Under the pieces are notes generated by a model, which did not search any database, was not told the DNA's origin, and saw only the letters and a program-made list of their open reading frames with translations. A stretch of 64,000 bases of DNA from Runella sp. SP2 (lineage in GTDB: Bacteria; Bacteroidota; Bacteroidia; Cytophagales; Spirosomataceae). Location of the stretch: positions 3,844,001 through 3,908,000 of the forward strand of contig NZ_CP031030.1 of assembly GCF_003711225.1 (NCBI RefSeq), given 5' to 3'. This document shows positions 53,837-62,004 of the stretch, in pieces; position 1 is the first letter of the stretch; every line of letters starts with the position of its first letter. A program made the position numbers and the translations under genes.

Positions 53837-53875
53837 AAGAAGCCGCTTACGAAATCGTAAGCGGCTTCTTTTTTT
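53837..53875 (+). terminator. Terminator after porV
   Basis: Fifteen-base arms (AAGAAGCCGCTTACG and CGTAAGCGGCTTCTT) around AAAT are followed by a T-run, 18 bp after the stop. Confidence 0.9.
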
Positions 53876-53906
53876 GGGGTTATGAACAACCTTCGGCGCA
53901 GAATTC

Positions 53907-53976
53907 GGGTTGTGAGCAACCCTCAACACAGAGCGAGCAACCCTCAGCACGGGTGGCGCGGTTTGCTCACAACCCG
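53907..53976. repeat. GGGTTGTGAGCAACCC-type repeats overlapping a stop codon
   Basis: A full palindrome GGGTTGTGAGCAACCC is at 53907-53922, a half copy (GAGCAACCCTCAGCACG) at 53935-53951 and an inverted copy (GGTTTGCTCACAACCC) at 53960-53975. The inverted copy contains the TGA stop (53967-53969) of the heparinase II/III gene, and encodes its last residues. Confidence 0.8.
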
Positions 53977-55850
53977 CGCTTCACCCGAATTTCTGTCTTG
54001 ATATAATGCTCCGAATGACTGATTACCCAGCGCTTACACGCTTCTTTTTTTCCGTAAAGACTTGAGTACCATCCCTCTTCTTCCGAAATATCCAGTAAAT
54101 TACTTTGTTTATCAAAAGCAGTCAACTCAACGCTGTTTTCGGCTATTTCCGACGGATGCCAAATTTGGTGCATGGGTAGGTCGGCAGGTGCATTTTCTAG
54201 CCAATCTTCGATTACCCAGACCAATTCACCTTGTTTTTTCTGCACTGTTCTACGGTGAATAATACCTTTCCCTACCTGCGCAAAAGCTTCTATTTGTCCT
54301 TCAAAAATCCATGTTTCGTCTTGTTGTTTCCAAGAAGCCTTGGCTTTTTTCACCCAGTCATACCACACAAAACGAGGCCCTTTTTGCATTTGGTCGTGGA
54401 GTCCAAGCATCACGGTGTTGTGCGAGGCCGTTCCTGCAAAATAACGCGTCCATTTTTCATCGGTATTGTACAAGTAAGAGCCCGCATCGCGCAACAGGTT
54501 TTGACCGTTGACCCAAATATCTAAATGCAAGTTATCGGCTTGAAAAGGGCGGTCTTTGTACGCTCCGCAACGAATAAACGTCACACTCTCATCCACATCG
54601 CGCACGACGTAGTAACCTCCTTTTTCAAATGAAAAAGTACCTGTAAACGATTTTTGAGCGGGTTGAGAAATCATCGTTATTCCAAACCAAAAGCAGTCTT
54701 CTGTCATTTGAGTTGGAACGCCCAATACTGCTTCCAGCGCCGACAATTGCGGTCGGTAGTCGCGGTAGTACGCCGAATTGAGCGGAAAAAACAAAGCGCC
54801 ATCGTTATTGCCATAATTGGGCAACCAGCCCGTTTGGGTATCCTGGCACGTTTTTAAAAAATGCAACGACGCTTTGGCACGGTGATACACCACTTCAGAA
54901 AAAGTTTCCCCGTTGAGTTCACTCAAACGTATGGCCCACGTAAGCAATTGAATCACAACGCGGTGGTAGTTCATCGAAAACTGCAAAAACGTTCCGTCTT
55001 CGTAGATTTGGTAAGTAATTTCTTCTTCAAACCACTTTTTTCCAAGTTGTTTCCAGCGCCGAGCTTCGGGGAAGAACGGGTACAAAAGCCCTACAAGGTA
55101 CAAAGCCAAAGTTTCGGTAATAGCGTGATTATTACGTACGGCAATGCGTGAGAAATTTATATTTTCTTCCACGTGCCGCATTTGCCAATACAACACGTGC
55201 ATTATTTTCTCAAAACGAGCTTCCGTCAGACTTGGTGAGTTTTTATAATAATGCAACGCAAAAGTCCAGTTCAGCACCCGCAGCGAAATTTCTTGGCTAC
55301 AACGCCAGTTAGGGCCACAGTTGATAGGATTGGCGTCTATCCAACTTTCAATTTCTTGAAAAACCGTTTCAGCATTGTTTTCTCCCAAATGAAAATCACC
55401 GCGAATCAACGGATATAAAAACGCGAATCGTGATTTTTCCCACACGTATTTAATGTCTCCCGCTACGGGCGACAAATCAGGAATGTCTGTCCAGTGTTTA
55501 GTGGCGTCGTAGCGGTAGCCGTTGGATGGGTTGGTTAGCCAATCATTCACTTCGTAGTACGTCGCGCTGAACATCAAAAAGCGACCTTGTCGATATTCGC
55601 GAAGGTGGTCAATCAACCGTTTTTGTTCTTCTTTCGAAGGTTGAAAAGCCTTGTTTAGGCCCTCTTTCCCTTCAAAAAGGAAGCGAATCTTAGACTCTTT
55701 CCAAGTCGCCAACGAAGCCCATCTTCGATATGGCGGTTGCTTAGGAAAAGCTGCTTTGAGCAGACCAGTTCGGCGGCGGGCTTCGTACCACAGCCGAAAA
55801 GCTACGTATCTCGGGCCCATATTGGCCAACATATTGAGTACTTTTTTCAT
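53967..55850 (-). CDS. Heparinase II/III-family protein, 627 aa
   Basis: No signal peptide, so it is cytoplasmic or exported by other means. The N-terminal toroid (about 60-360) holds RNNHAITETLALYL, an Asn-His motif of the alginate/heparin lyase (PL12-like) group, and FLQFSMNYHRVVIQL with a Tyr-His pair; the C-terminal beta-sandwich (about 400-620, GGYYVVRDVDES and RPFQADNLHLDIWVNGQ) matches Heparinase_II_III. Family members cleave uronic acid polysaccharides and occur in exopolysaccharide gene clusters, but no such genes are adjacent. The stop codon and last few residues come from a dispersed repeat. Confidence 0.9.
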   Translation of the reverse strand: MKKVLNMLANMGPRYVAFRLWYEARRRTGLLKAAFPKQPPYRRWASLATWKESKIRFLFEGKEGLNKAFQPSKEEQKRLIDHLREYRQGRFLMFSATYYEVNDWLTNPSNGYRYDATKHWTDIPDLSPVAGDIKYVWEKSRFAFLYPLIRGDFHLGENNAETVFQEIESWIDANPINCGPNWRCSQEISLRVLNWTFALHYYKNSPSLTEARFEKIMHVLYWQMRHVEENINFSRIAVRNNHAITETLALYLVGLLYPFFPEARRWKQLGKKWFEEEITYQIYEDGTFLQFSMNYHRVVIQLLTWAIRLSELNGETFSEVVYHRAKASLHFLKTCQDTQTGWLPNYGNNDGALFFPLNSAYYRDYRPQLSALEAVLGVPTQMTEDCFWFGITMISQPAQKSFTGTFSFEKGGYYVVRDVDESVTFIRCGAYKDRPFQADNLHLDIWVNGQNLLRDAGSYLYNTDEKWTRYFAGTASHNTVMLGLHDQMQKGPRFVWYDWVKKAKASWKQQDETWIFEGQIEAFAQVGKGIIHRRTVQKKQGELVWVIEDWLENAPADLPMHQIWHPSEIAENSVELTAFDKQSNLLDISEEEGWYSSLYGKKEACKRWVISHSEHYIKTEIRVKRGL

Positions 55851-55869
55851 AAAAATTCCTCAAAAGAAA

Positions 55870-55893
55870 AAGCCGTGATGGATGTCACGGCTT
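55870..55893 (-). terminator. Terminator after the DUF5606 gene
   Basis: AAGCCGTGA and TCACGGCTT form the stem with a six-base loop, followed on the minus strand by TTTCTTTT, 22 bp after the stop at 55915. Confidence 0.8.
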
Positions 55894-55914
55894 CTACGAT
55901 TTTTTGCTAGTCGC

Positions 55915-56364
55915 TTACTTAGCTTCTTCTTCGGCAGCTTCAGCGGCTGGTTGTTCTTCGGCTGCTGGCTCAAACACTTGAGGTACTTGAACCAAAAGAA
56001 TGTTGTACCAAGAAATAATCTTACGAATATCTGAAAGGTAAACACGCTCGGTATCGTATCCTGGCAACACACCACCCATAAAATCGACCAATTGATAGTC
56101 TGACATCGCTTTAGGGTCAAGGGCTTCGCCTTGGTATTTGCTGTGAATGTTTTCAAAAACAGTAGCAAGCGGCGTCGCTTGGTCCGAATCTGCCATGAAG
56201 ATGGAAATATCTTTCAACACAGAAACACGCGCCGAAGCTCCAATCATTGATTTTTCACGCTTTGCGTCCAAACTTTCTACGATTACTCCTCCGCGTCCTG
56301 GTTTTAGGATGCGATACAAACCCGACTTACCCGAGAAGTTGGCAATCTCTTTCAACAATTCCAT
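55915..56364 (-). CDS. DUF5606-family protein, 149 aa
   Basis: Begins MELLKEIANFSGKSGLYRILKPGRGGVIVESLD, the typical start of this Bacteroidota-specific family, with about 115 conserved residues, then an acidic Ala/Glu/Pro tail (about 130-149). Its function is unknown. A -7 element (TACTTTTG on the minus strand, 56411-56418) precedes it by 46 bp. It is followed by its own terminator before the heparinase-family gene. Confidence 0.88.
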   Translation of the reverse strand: MELLKEIANFSGKSGLYRILKPGRGGVIVESLDAKREKSMIGASARVSVLKDISIFMADSDQATPLATVFENIHSKYQGEALDPKAMSDYQLVDFMGGVLPGYDTERVYLSDIRKIISWYNILLVQVPQVFEPAAEEQPAAEAAEEEAK

Positions 56365-56410
56365 ATGTCACTAATGATTTTTTCGGTAGTTATTTTTCAG
56401 AATGAGGCCA

Positions 56411-56418
56411 CAAAAGTA
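56411..56418 (-). promoter_or_regulatory. Candidate -7 element of the DUF5606 gene
   Basis: Minus strand TACTTTTG matches TAnnTTTG, about 46 bp before the ATG. No clear -33 partner. Confidence 0.45.
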
Positions 56419-56440
56419 ATGCTTTTTCTTGAAAAACACG

Positions 56441-56476
56441 AAAGTCGTCGGCTGCTTGAAAACAACTGACGACTTT
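56441..56476 (-). terminator. Hairpin after the lipoprotein gene
   Basis: AAAGTCGTC pairs with GACGACTTT, with extra pairing (GG-TG to CA-CT) towards a loop, 47 bp after the stop at 56523. The T-run on the minus strand is interrupted (CGTGTTTTTC). Confidence 0.55.
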
Positions 56477-56522
56477 TTCGTTTTGGAAACTTAACTTCAC
56501 TAAAAATGGCTGTAGGATACAA

Positions 56523-57401
56523 TTATTTTCGGGTCTTTGTTTCAGTTACTCCGTTGGTAGTCACTGTATAAGTACGGTCGCAAGCTCCATCCCCATAATC
56601 CACAATTGTTTTTGGTTTCTCTGGACGACTAATCTCGATGGTTCCCGCCACAGGAAAACCTCCGCTTGTGGCCTTACACGCTATTTTTACGATAATTGAT
56701 TTGGTAATGGTAGAAGAAAACGTTTTTCCATCGCTGCCAGTAGCGGTAGTAGCACCTGTAATGACGATTTCGTCGTCGCTGAAATTTAACGGTGTGCCTT
56801 TAGTATCCGTTTTTCTGGTTTTGGTACTGTTAAATAAGATTGTTTTGCCGTTTTCGGTTGTGATGGATGTTTCGGTAAAACTCTCTTTGGTGACTAATTT
56901 ACCATTTTCTAACACCAAACTAACCACATGTTTCCCCGTAATTGTTCTTGGGCCACGTTGAAAGTTTTCGTAGGTAATGGTCTGTGTCAACAACCCCGAA
57001 GCATTGGTAGCAGGTCGAAGAGGCATCTGAATCGTCATTTTTCCACCTACTTTTCGTCCGTCACATTCTTTGGAAGTTCCATAATCTACAACGACGGTTA
57101 TGACGCCATTGGCTTGAGTTCGAGTGATGGTCGCGCAGTTGTCTTTTTTGAGAGGACGCATTCCCACACCAGTGCTATCAGTTCCCGTAGTAGCCGCCTC
57201 GCGTGCTCCCGAAAAACCACCGAAGAGGTCTTCATTGTACGTAAAAACGGCTTCGGTTTCATCCACAATCGCCTGATTATCTTCGGCAGTTACGTTTTCA
57301 GTTTCAGGACTTACGGATGAATTGTCCTGATTACAAGCTCCCATTGTAACGATAAGTAAACAGATAGTGGCAAGTTTTTGCCCATTCAGATTCAGTTTCA
57401 T
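56523..57401 (-). CDS. Lipoprotein of unknown function, 292 aa
   Basis: Start ATG 57401 (MKLNLNGQKLATICLLIVTMGAC) gives a lipobox TMGAC with Cys at about residue 23; a longer frame adds 17 unlikely residues. The mature part starts with an acidic linker, then beta-rich repeats such as TITRTQANGVITVVVDYG and TIVDYGDGACDRTYTVTTNG, so the start and the end carry related stretches (VVDYGTSKECDGRK and IVDYGDGACDRTY). No named domain is recognised. It is divergent from the MoeB/ThiF gene. Confidence 0.8.
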   Translation of the reverse strand: MKLNLNGQKLATICLLIVTMGACNQDNSSVSPETENVTAEDNQAIVDETEAVFTYNEDLFGGFSGAREAATTGTDSTGVGMRPLKKDNCATITRTQANGVITVVVDYGTSKECDGRKVGGKMTIQMPLRPATNASGLLTQTITYENFQRGPRTITGKHVVSLVLENGKLVTKESFTETSITTENGKTILFNSTKTRKTDTKGTPLNFSDDEIVITGATTATGSDGKTFSSTITKSIIVKIACKATSGGFPVAGTIEISRPEKPKTIVDYGDGACDRTYTVTTNGVTETKTRK

Positions 57402-57531
57402 GGAACTTTTGTTTTTGGATTTAACATTTGTTTTTTGACTGTTTGTGTCCACCTTTGTCAGGGTTCACTGGTACTTAGAATTTTTATCCTATCAAAGGTT
57501 TAATCGCCTCGTTAACAAAATTTAACAAAAT

Positions 57532-58611
57532 ATGCTTACGCCCGAAGAACTGAAACGTTATAGCCGACATTTGCTCATTCCTGACTTGGGAATAGAGGGC
57601 CAACAAAAGCTAAAAGCGGCCCGCGTTTTGGTCGTTGGGTGCGGTGGACTAGGCAGCCCTATTTTGCTGTATTTGGCGGCGGCAGGCGTAGGTACAATTG
57701 GAATAGTGGACGGCGACCGCGTGGATGATAGCAACCTACAACGTCAGATTATGTACGGCAGCGAGTCGGTAGGAAAACCCAAAGTGGAAGAAACTCAGCA
57801 GCGGTTACAATCGCTCAATTCGTTTGTGCAGGTAAACCCGTACTTTGAAAACCTGACCTCTCAAAATGCCCTTTCTATCATCGAATCGTACGATTTTGTG
57901 GTGGATGGTTCCGACAATTTCCCGACGCGCTATCTGGTCAACGATGCCTGTTTACTTCTTAACAAACCCTTAATTTACGGTGCTATCTACCGTTTTGAGG
58001 GACAAGTAGCGGTTTTTAATTACCAAAATGGCCCCAATTACCGCGATTTATTTCCGACTCCTCCCCCACCCGAACTCGCTCCCAACTGCGCCGAAGCAGG
58101 GGTATTGGGCGTACTGCCTGGCATTATCGGCTGTCTGCAAGCCAACGAAGCCTTGAAGTTAATCACGGGGATTGGAGACGTTCTTTCGGGGAAATTATTC
58201 ATTATGGATGCCCTCACGATGATTAGCCGCACGATTCGGATTCCCAAACTACCCGAGCGGCCAACTGTCACTCAACTGATTGATTACGAAGCTTTTTGTG
58301 GAATCACAAACGATATAGAAAGCGATATTTCGCCTGAAGAATTCCAGGAGTTGATTACTAACGGCATTGATTTTCAACTGATTGATGTCCGCGAGCCTCA
58401 CGAATATGAACTAGATAACCTCGGCGGTGAGCTTATGCCGCTTTCCAGATTGGAAGAATTTGTGCCCATGATTCAACGTAATAAGCGGGTTATTGTTCAT
58501 TGTCAAAGTGGAATGCGCAGCCAGAAAGCAATTACCCGACTGAAAGATAAATTCGGATTTACTCAGCTTTCCAACCTAATTGGAGGAATTGTAGCGTATC
58601 GAAAATTGTAA
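57532..58611 (+). CDS. MoeB/ThiF-type adenylyltransferase with C-terminal rhodanese domain
   Basis: 359 aa. The E1-like domain (1-240) has VVGCGGLGSPILLYLAAAGV (nucleotide motif), DGDRVDDSNLQRQIMYG with the adenylation Arg, and VDGSDNFPTRYLVND. The rhodanese domain (about 255-359) has VHCQSGMRS with its Cys. Such fusions activate sulfur-carrier proteins (MoaD or ThiS-like) for molybdopterin, thiamine or related synthesis. The zinc-binding CxxC normally following the RNPxC block is absent: the sequence passes from RIPKLPERPTV straight to LIDYEAFCG. No moaD/thiS or moaE gene is adjacent. Confidence 0.9.
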   Translation: MLTPEELKRYSRHLLIPDLGIEGQQKLKAARVLVVGCGGLGSPILLYLAAAGVGTIGIVDGDRVDDSNLQRQIMYGSESVGKPKVEETQQRLQSLNSFVQVNPYFENLTSQNALSIIESYDFVVDGSDNFPTRYLVNDACLLLNKPLIYGAIYRFEGQVAVFNYQNGPNYRDLFPTPPPPELAPNCAEAGVLGVLPGIIGCLQANEALKLITGIGDVLSGKLFIMDALTMISRTIRIPKLPERPTVTQLIDYEAFCGITNDIESDISPEEFQELITNGIDFQLIDVREPHEYELDNLGGELMPLSRLEEFVPMIQRNKRVIVHCQSGMRSQKAITRLKDKFGFTQLSNLIGGIVAYRKL

Positions 58612-58643
58612 TTGCTTTTAATTGTAAGAAAAGTTTATTTTTG
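58612..58643 (+). promoter_or_regulatory. Promoter of the toxin-antitoxin operon
   Basis: TTG at 58612-58614 and TATTTTTG at 58636-58643 are separated by 21 bases, the usual spacing, and lie 17 bp before the ATG at 58661. Confidence 0.65.
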
Positions 58644-58660
58644 TACAAACAATCACTATT

Positions 58661-58897
58661 ATGACTCTTGTTATTCCTGACGAAATCCTGTTAGAGGCGC
58701 GCTTATCACCTTCCGAATTAAGGGTAGAATTGGCCGTGTACCTCTATGAAAAAAAACGGATAAGTATTGGCAAAGCGCGTAAAATGGCTGGCTTGAGTCT
58801 GATTGATTTTCAAAAAGCGCTCACCCAACGCAACGTTTATATTCACTACGACGTGATAGAATTAGAAACTGATTTAAAAAATCTCAATTTGACGTAA
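58661..58897 (+). CDS. UPF0175-family antitoxin, 78 aa
   Basis: The sequence LSPSELRVELAVYLYEKKRISIGKARKMAGLSLIDFQKALTQRN matches the UPF0175 fold (a small HTH-like protein). The last base of its stop TAA is the first base of the toxin ATG (58897), so translation is coupled. Together with the DUF3368 PIN protein it forms a type II toxin-antitoxin module, probably autoregulated; I see no clear operator beyond the promoter. Confidence 0.88.
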   Translation: MTLVIPDEILLEARLSPSELRVELAVYLYEKKRISIGKARKMAGLSLIDFQKALTQRNVYIHYDVIELETDLKNLNLT

Positions 58898-59373
58898 TGC
58901 TAATTGTTAGCGATACCTCCCCAATTACCAATCTTATTCAAATTGATTTACTTCCAATTTTGAAAGACATTTATGGAGAAATCATTATTCCTGAGTCGGT
59001 TTACCAAGAACTCTGCGAAATTGAAAATCAACAAGCAGTGATTGATCAAATGTCTTGGATTCAAGTAATTACTCCTCACGATTTTAATTTAATCAAACAA
59101 CTTAAACAGGAACTAGACCAAGGGGAGTCCGAATCTCTTGCACTTGCTATTGAACTAAATGCCGATTTTGTTATTATCGACGAACTTAAAGGGCGTCAAA
59201 AAGCACAGGCTATGGGTATCAAAGTCATTGGTCTTTTAGGTACACTTTTAAAAGCGAAACAGCTTGGTATTATTCCTTTTATCAAACCTGTCATTAACCA
59301 ACTCATTGAAGAGGCAGGCTTTCACATAAACCCTCAACTTAAAGCACATATATTAAGTCTTGCTTCTGAGTAA
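58897..59373 (+). CDS. DUF3368-family PIN-like toxin, 158 aa
   Basis: PIN-fold acidic residues are visible: IVSDTSPITNLIQI (Asp6 and neighbours), GESESLALAIELNADFVIIDELKGRQ (Glu and Asp), and it is intact over the normal length. It is encoded 1 bp overlapping the UPF0175 antitoxin gene. Proteins of this family are predicted ribonucleases. The next gene, mnmD, starts 5 bp downstream, so it is carried on the same transcript, which is unusual for a toxin-antitoxin module. Confidence 0.88.
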   Translation: MLIVSDTSPITNLIQIDLLPILKDIYGEIIIPESVYQELCEIENQQAVIDQMSWIQVITPHDFNLIKQLKQELDQGESESLALAIELNADFVIIDELKGRQKAQAMGIKVIGLLGTLLKAKQLGIIPFIKPVINQLIEEAGFHINPQLKAHILSLASE

Positions 59374-59377
59374 TAAA

Positions 59378-60049
59378 ATGACCACTCAACTTGTCCTTAC
59401 TGCTGACGGGTCCCATACTTTGCTCAATGAAACCCTGAATGTTCATTACCACTCCATTCACGGCGCGCTACAGGAGTCGCTACACATTTTTATCAACTTG
59501 GGTTTCAAAGAAATTCTTCGCCAACGACAAGAAGTTAATTCAAAAGCCCCAATTTATGTCTTTGAAATGGGATTTGGAACTGGGCTAAATGCCCTACTTA
59601 CGTGGCTCGAAGCCGAAAAAAACAGCATTCCTGTTCATTATGTGTCTATTGAAGCCTTTCCTATAGCTCCTGAGCAAGCACTCCAACTTAACTATGACGG
59701 GCTCCTTTCTAGCACCCAACTTGCTCATTTACACCATGCTCTTTGGGGAAAAGCGGTTGACTTATCGCCTTATTTTACAATAGAGAAACACCTAACTACG
59801 CTCCAAGATTTTGAGCCCCTACATTCATTTGATGCTATCTATTACGATGCCTTTGCCCCTACGGCTCAACCTGAACTTTGGACGGAGGACATTTTTCAGA
59901 AACTAGCTCCTTGGCTGAAACAAAACGGGAACCTAACTACCTATTGTTCTAAGAGTTACATACAACGTAATTTAAAAGCCGCAGGATTAACCATTGAAAA
60001 GCACCCTGGCCCCAAATACAAGCGAGAGGTGATTCGGGCGGTGAAATAA
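59378..60049 (+). CDS. mnmD: MnmC1-like tRNA methyltransferase (MnmD)
   Basis: 223 aa from ATG 59378 (MTTQLVLTADGSHTLLNETL, the family start). The SAM-binding site is FEMGFGTGLNALL (about 68-80) and the second region FDAIYYDAFAPTAQPELWTEDIF (about 152-172) is the MnmC1 signature. It methylates 5-aminomethyl-2-thiouridine (nm5s2U) at tRNA position 34 to mnm5s2U. It stands alone without the MnmC2 FAD domain, the type called MnmD. It lies 5 bp after the toxin gene and may depend on the same promoter. Confidence 0.9.
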   Translation: MTTQLVLTADGSHTLLNETLNVHYHSIHGALQESLHIFINLGFKEILRQRQEVNSKAPIYVFEMGFGTGLNALLTWLEAEKNSIPVHYVSIEAFPIAPEQALQLNYDGLLSSTQLAHLHHALWGKAVDLSPYFTIEKHLTTLQDFEPLHSFDAIYYDAFAPTAQPELWTEDIFQKLAPWLKQNGNLTTYCSKSYIQRNLKAAGLTIEKHPGPKYKREVIRAVK

Positions 60050-60056
60050 TGTAAAA

Positions 60057-60120
60057 CACCAACTTCCCGAAAGCTTTACAACAAAAAAACTTCCCGAAAG
60101 CTTAAAGCTTTCGGGAAGTT
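60057..60120. terminator. Bidirectional hairpin terminator with duplicated arm
   Basis: The stem AACTTCCCGAAAGCTT / AAGCTTTCGGGAAGTT (60088-60103 and 60105-60120) is followed on the minus strand by TTTTTTTG, so it ends the flavoprotein gene at 60129; it may also end mnmD from the plus side. A partial copy of the arm (ACCAACTTCCCGAAAGCTTT) precedes it at 60059-60078. Confidence 0.85.
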
Positions 60121-60128
60121 GGTGCCTA

Positions 60129-61337
60129 CTACGCTTTACCCGTCAGGATTCTATTCCAATACAACCAGGGTAACACGTATTTTTTCAGCACCCACATGCT
60201 CCATCTCGGTACTGTTTGATCAAAAGGGAAGGTCATTTTAGGGGTGTTGCTGTAATCAAATTCCGCCAGCATCAGTTTGCCATATTGCGTCGGAATCGGA
60301 CACGCGCTGTAGCCATCGTATTGTTCTTTGAGGCTTTGTTGTTTGAGGTAAGAAAGCAAATTACTAACCACCACAGGTACTTGCTTACGAATCGCCGCCC
60401 CCGTTTTACTGCAAGGAGCGTTGGTACAGTCGCCGCACGCAAAAACATTAGGAAAGCGACTGTGCTGCATTGTATTTTTATTAATTTCTACGTAGCCAAA
60501 CGGATTATTAGGGTCGGCAAGTGGGCTATTTTTGATAAAATCAGGCGCCGATTGTGGTGGCACGGTATGGCACAAATCAAACTTTATTTCCTTACGAACC
60601 GTTTCGCCTTGCTCATTTTTTGTTTCATAATACAGCGTTTGATTTTCTCCATCAACCTCCACCGTATTACTCAAAAAATGGGGCTTAATATTGTTACGAT
60701 TTACGACGCCCGTCAGGGTTGCGGCGTATTCTTTTACGGCAAAAATAGCTCCCACGCCCGAGATATAATGAACATCACATTTGTCTAAAATTCCTTTTTT
60801 ACGCCAATAATCGCAGGCCAAATACATGATTTTATGGGGAGCGCCACCGCATTTGATGGGGCTAGAGGGGTTGGTGAAAACGGCCGTTCCGCCCTCAAAG
60901 TTTTTGATTAACTCCCACGTATAGGGAGCGGAATCGAACGAGTAGTTACAAGAAACATTGTTCTTCCCCAGGGTATCTTTTAACCCTTTTATTTTTCCCC
61001 AATCCACCTGAATTCCTGGCGCCACAATCAGGGCATCATAGGTATATTTTGTACCGCTTCGGCAAGTTACTTGGTTTTGTTCGGGTTGGAATGTCGCCAC
61101 CGCATCTTTGAGCCAAGTCGTTCCTTTGGGGATAAAATCGGCTTCGTCTTTTTCGGTATCTTTAATATCAAACTCACCTGCCCCAACAAGCGTCCATGCG
61201 GGTTGGTAATAATGTTTTTCGGAAGGTTCAATGATACCAATTTGCAGCGATGGGTTCTTACTTAACAACTGAGAAGCTGCTGATAATCCTGCATTGCCGC
61301 CACCAACGATAAGGGTTTGGAAGTGTGTAGTAGTCAT
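60129..61337 (-). CDS. Sulfide:quinone oxidoreductase-like FAD protein, 402 aa
   Basis: Start ATG 61337 (MTTTHFQTLIVGGGNAGLSAA, FAD motif GGGNAG at about 12-17). Features of the SQR/FCSD group: KHYYQPAWTLVGAG, a central CGGAPHKIMYLA with Cys, VFACGDCTNAPCSKTGAAIRKQ with a Cys-rich second FAD motif, and a C-terminal amphipathic helix region (MWVLKKYVLPWLYWN) that would attach to the membrane. Sulfide or persulfide oxidation to sulfur with electrons to quinone is plausible. It follows DUF983, two YeeE/YedE genes and a porin on the same strand. Confidence 0.88.
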   Translation of the reverse strand: MTTTHFQTLIVGGGNAGLSAASQLLSKNPSLQIGIIEPSEKHYYQPAWTLVGAGEFDIKDTEKDEADFIPKGTTWLKDAVATFQPEQNQVTCRSGTKYTYDALIVAPGIQVDWGKIKGLKDTLGKNNVSCNYSFDSAPYTWELIKNFEGGTAVFTNPSSPIKCGGAPHKIMYLACDYWRKKGILDKCDVHYISGVGAIFAVKEYAATLTGVVNRNNIKPHFLSNTVEVDGENQTLYYETKNEQGETVRKEIKFDLCHTVPPQSAPDFIKNSPLADPNNPFGYVEINKNTMQHSRFPNVFACGDCTNAPCSKTGAAIRKQVPVVVSNLLSYLKQQSLKEQYDGYSACPIPTQYGKLMLAEFDYSNTPKMTFPFDQTVPRWSMWVLKKYVLPWLYWNRILTGKA

Positions 61338-61447
61338 GGGAAAAAGAGGAAGGTTGTTATTGAGGTCAAAAATCAACATTCCCTTCTCTTTTCTTTGTAA
61401 CAAATATCACACAAGCAAGAAATTTAATTCATTTTTCAAGAAAAAAC

Positions 61448-61479
61448 CCTTCTCGAAAGTTTTAAAACTTTCGAGAAGG
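61448..61479 (-). terminator. Perfect 32-base palindrome CCTTCTCGAAAGTTTT type
   Basis: CCTTCTCGAAAGTTTT and its complement form a 16-bp stem with no loop; on the minus strand TTTTTT follows. It lies 108 bp after the DUF983 gene stop and is closely related to the hairpin at 61554. Confidence 0.75.
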
Positions 61480-61506
61480 TTGGGAATCGACTCTATTCGG
61501 GTTTTA

Positions 61507-61545
61507 AGCAACCCTCAACACGGTATTTGAGCAACCCTCAGCACG
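61507..61545. repeat. Half copies of the GAGCAACCCTCAGCACG repeat
   Basis: AAGCAACCCTCAACACG and GAGCAACCCTCAGCACG follow each other at 61507-61523 and 61529-61545, matching the half copies at 53913 and 53935. Confidence 0.7.
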
Positions 61546-61553
61546 ACAAAAAA

Positions 61554-61582
61554 CCTCTCGAAAGTTTGAAACTTTCGAGAGG
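61554..61582 (-). terminator. Terminator after the DUF983 gene
   Basis: CCTCTCGAAAGTTT and AAACTTTCGAGAGG flank a single base; the minus strand continues TTTTTT. It lies 4 bp after the stop at 61587. Confidence 0.85.
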
Positions 61583-61586
61583 TTGG

Positions 61587-61976
61587 CTAATTGATACTTT
61601 CTTTTACTTTTTTTGATTTGTACTTCACAAAAATATTTATCCAAATACGCCGTCCTATCCGAAAATACAACGGCATCAACAAAATAAGTGCTGGAATCAA
61701 AAAGGCCAAGAGTCGTAGCTCATCTCCGCCGAGTAACACCACATAGCCCAAAAATGACGTCACGATGGTCGCCACATATAGCCCATAACTGGTGTACATA
61801 GCTCCGAAATAAAAACCTGGCTCTCGCTCAAAATCTTCGTCGCAGTGCAAGCAACGTTTGTGCATTTTATCGAAGTTTTTGAGATCGTAAGCCGTTTTTG
61901 TTACAAAAAAATCTCCTTCGTGGCAGCGTGGACACTTGTTGAAGAGAATACTGTATAGTTTGGTTCCTTTTAGCAT
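61587..61976 (-). CDS. DUF983-family zinc-ribbon membrane protein
   Basis: 129 aa from ATG 61976 (MLKGTKLYSILFNKCPRCHEG); an alternative ATG at 62003 adds nine residues. The N-terminal zinc ribbon has Cys-Pro-Arg-Cys (about 14-17) and HKRCLHCDEDF (second pair), followed by two hydrophobic segments (about 60-105). DUF983 proteins are small membrane proteins of unknown role, some near cytochrome oxidase genes. Here it lies between YeeE/YedE genes and the SQR-like gene. A GGGTTGTGAGCAACCC palindrome lies just upstream (62005-62020). Confidence 0.85.
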   Translation of the reverse strand: MLKGTKLYSILFNKCPRCHEGDFFVTKTAYDLKNFDKMHKRCLHCDEDFEREPGFYFGAMYTSYGLYVATIVTSFLGYVVLLGGDELRLLAFLIPALILLMPLYFRIGRRIWINIFVKYKSKKVKESIN

Positions 61977-62004
61977 AATTGTACCAGTTTTTGGATAATT
62001 CATC

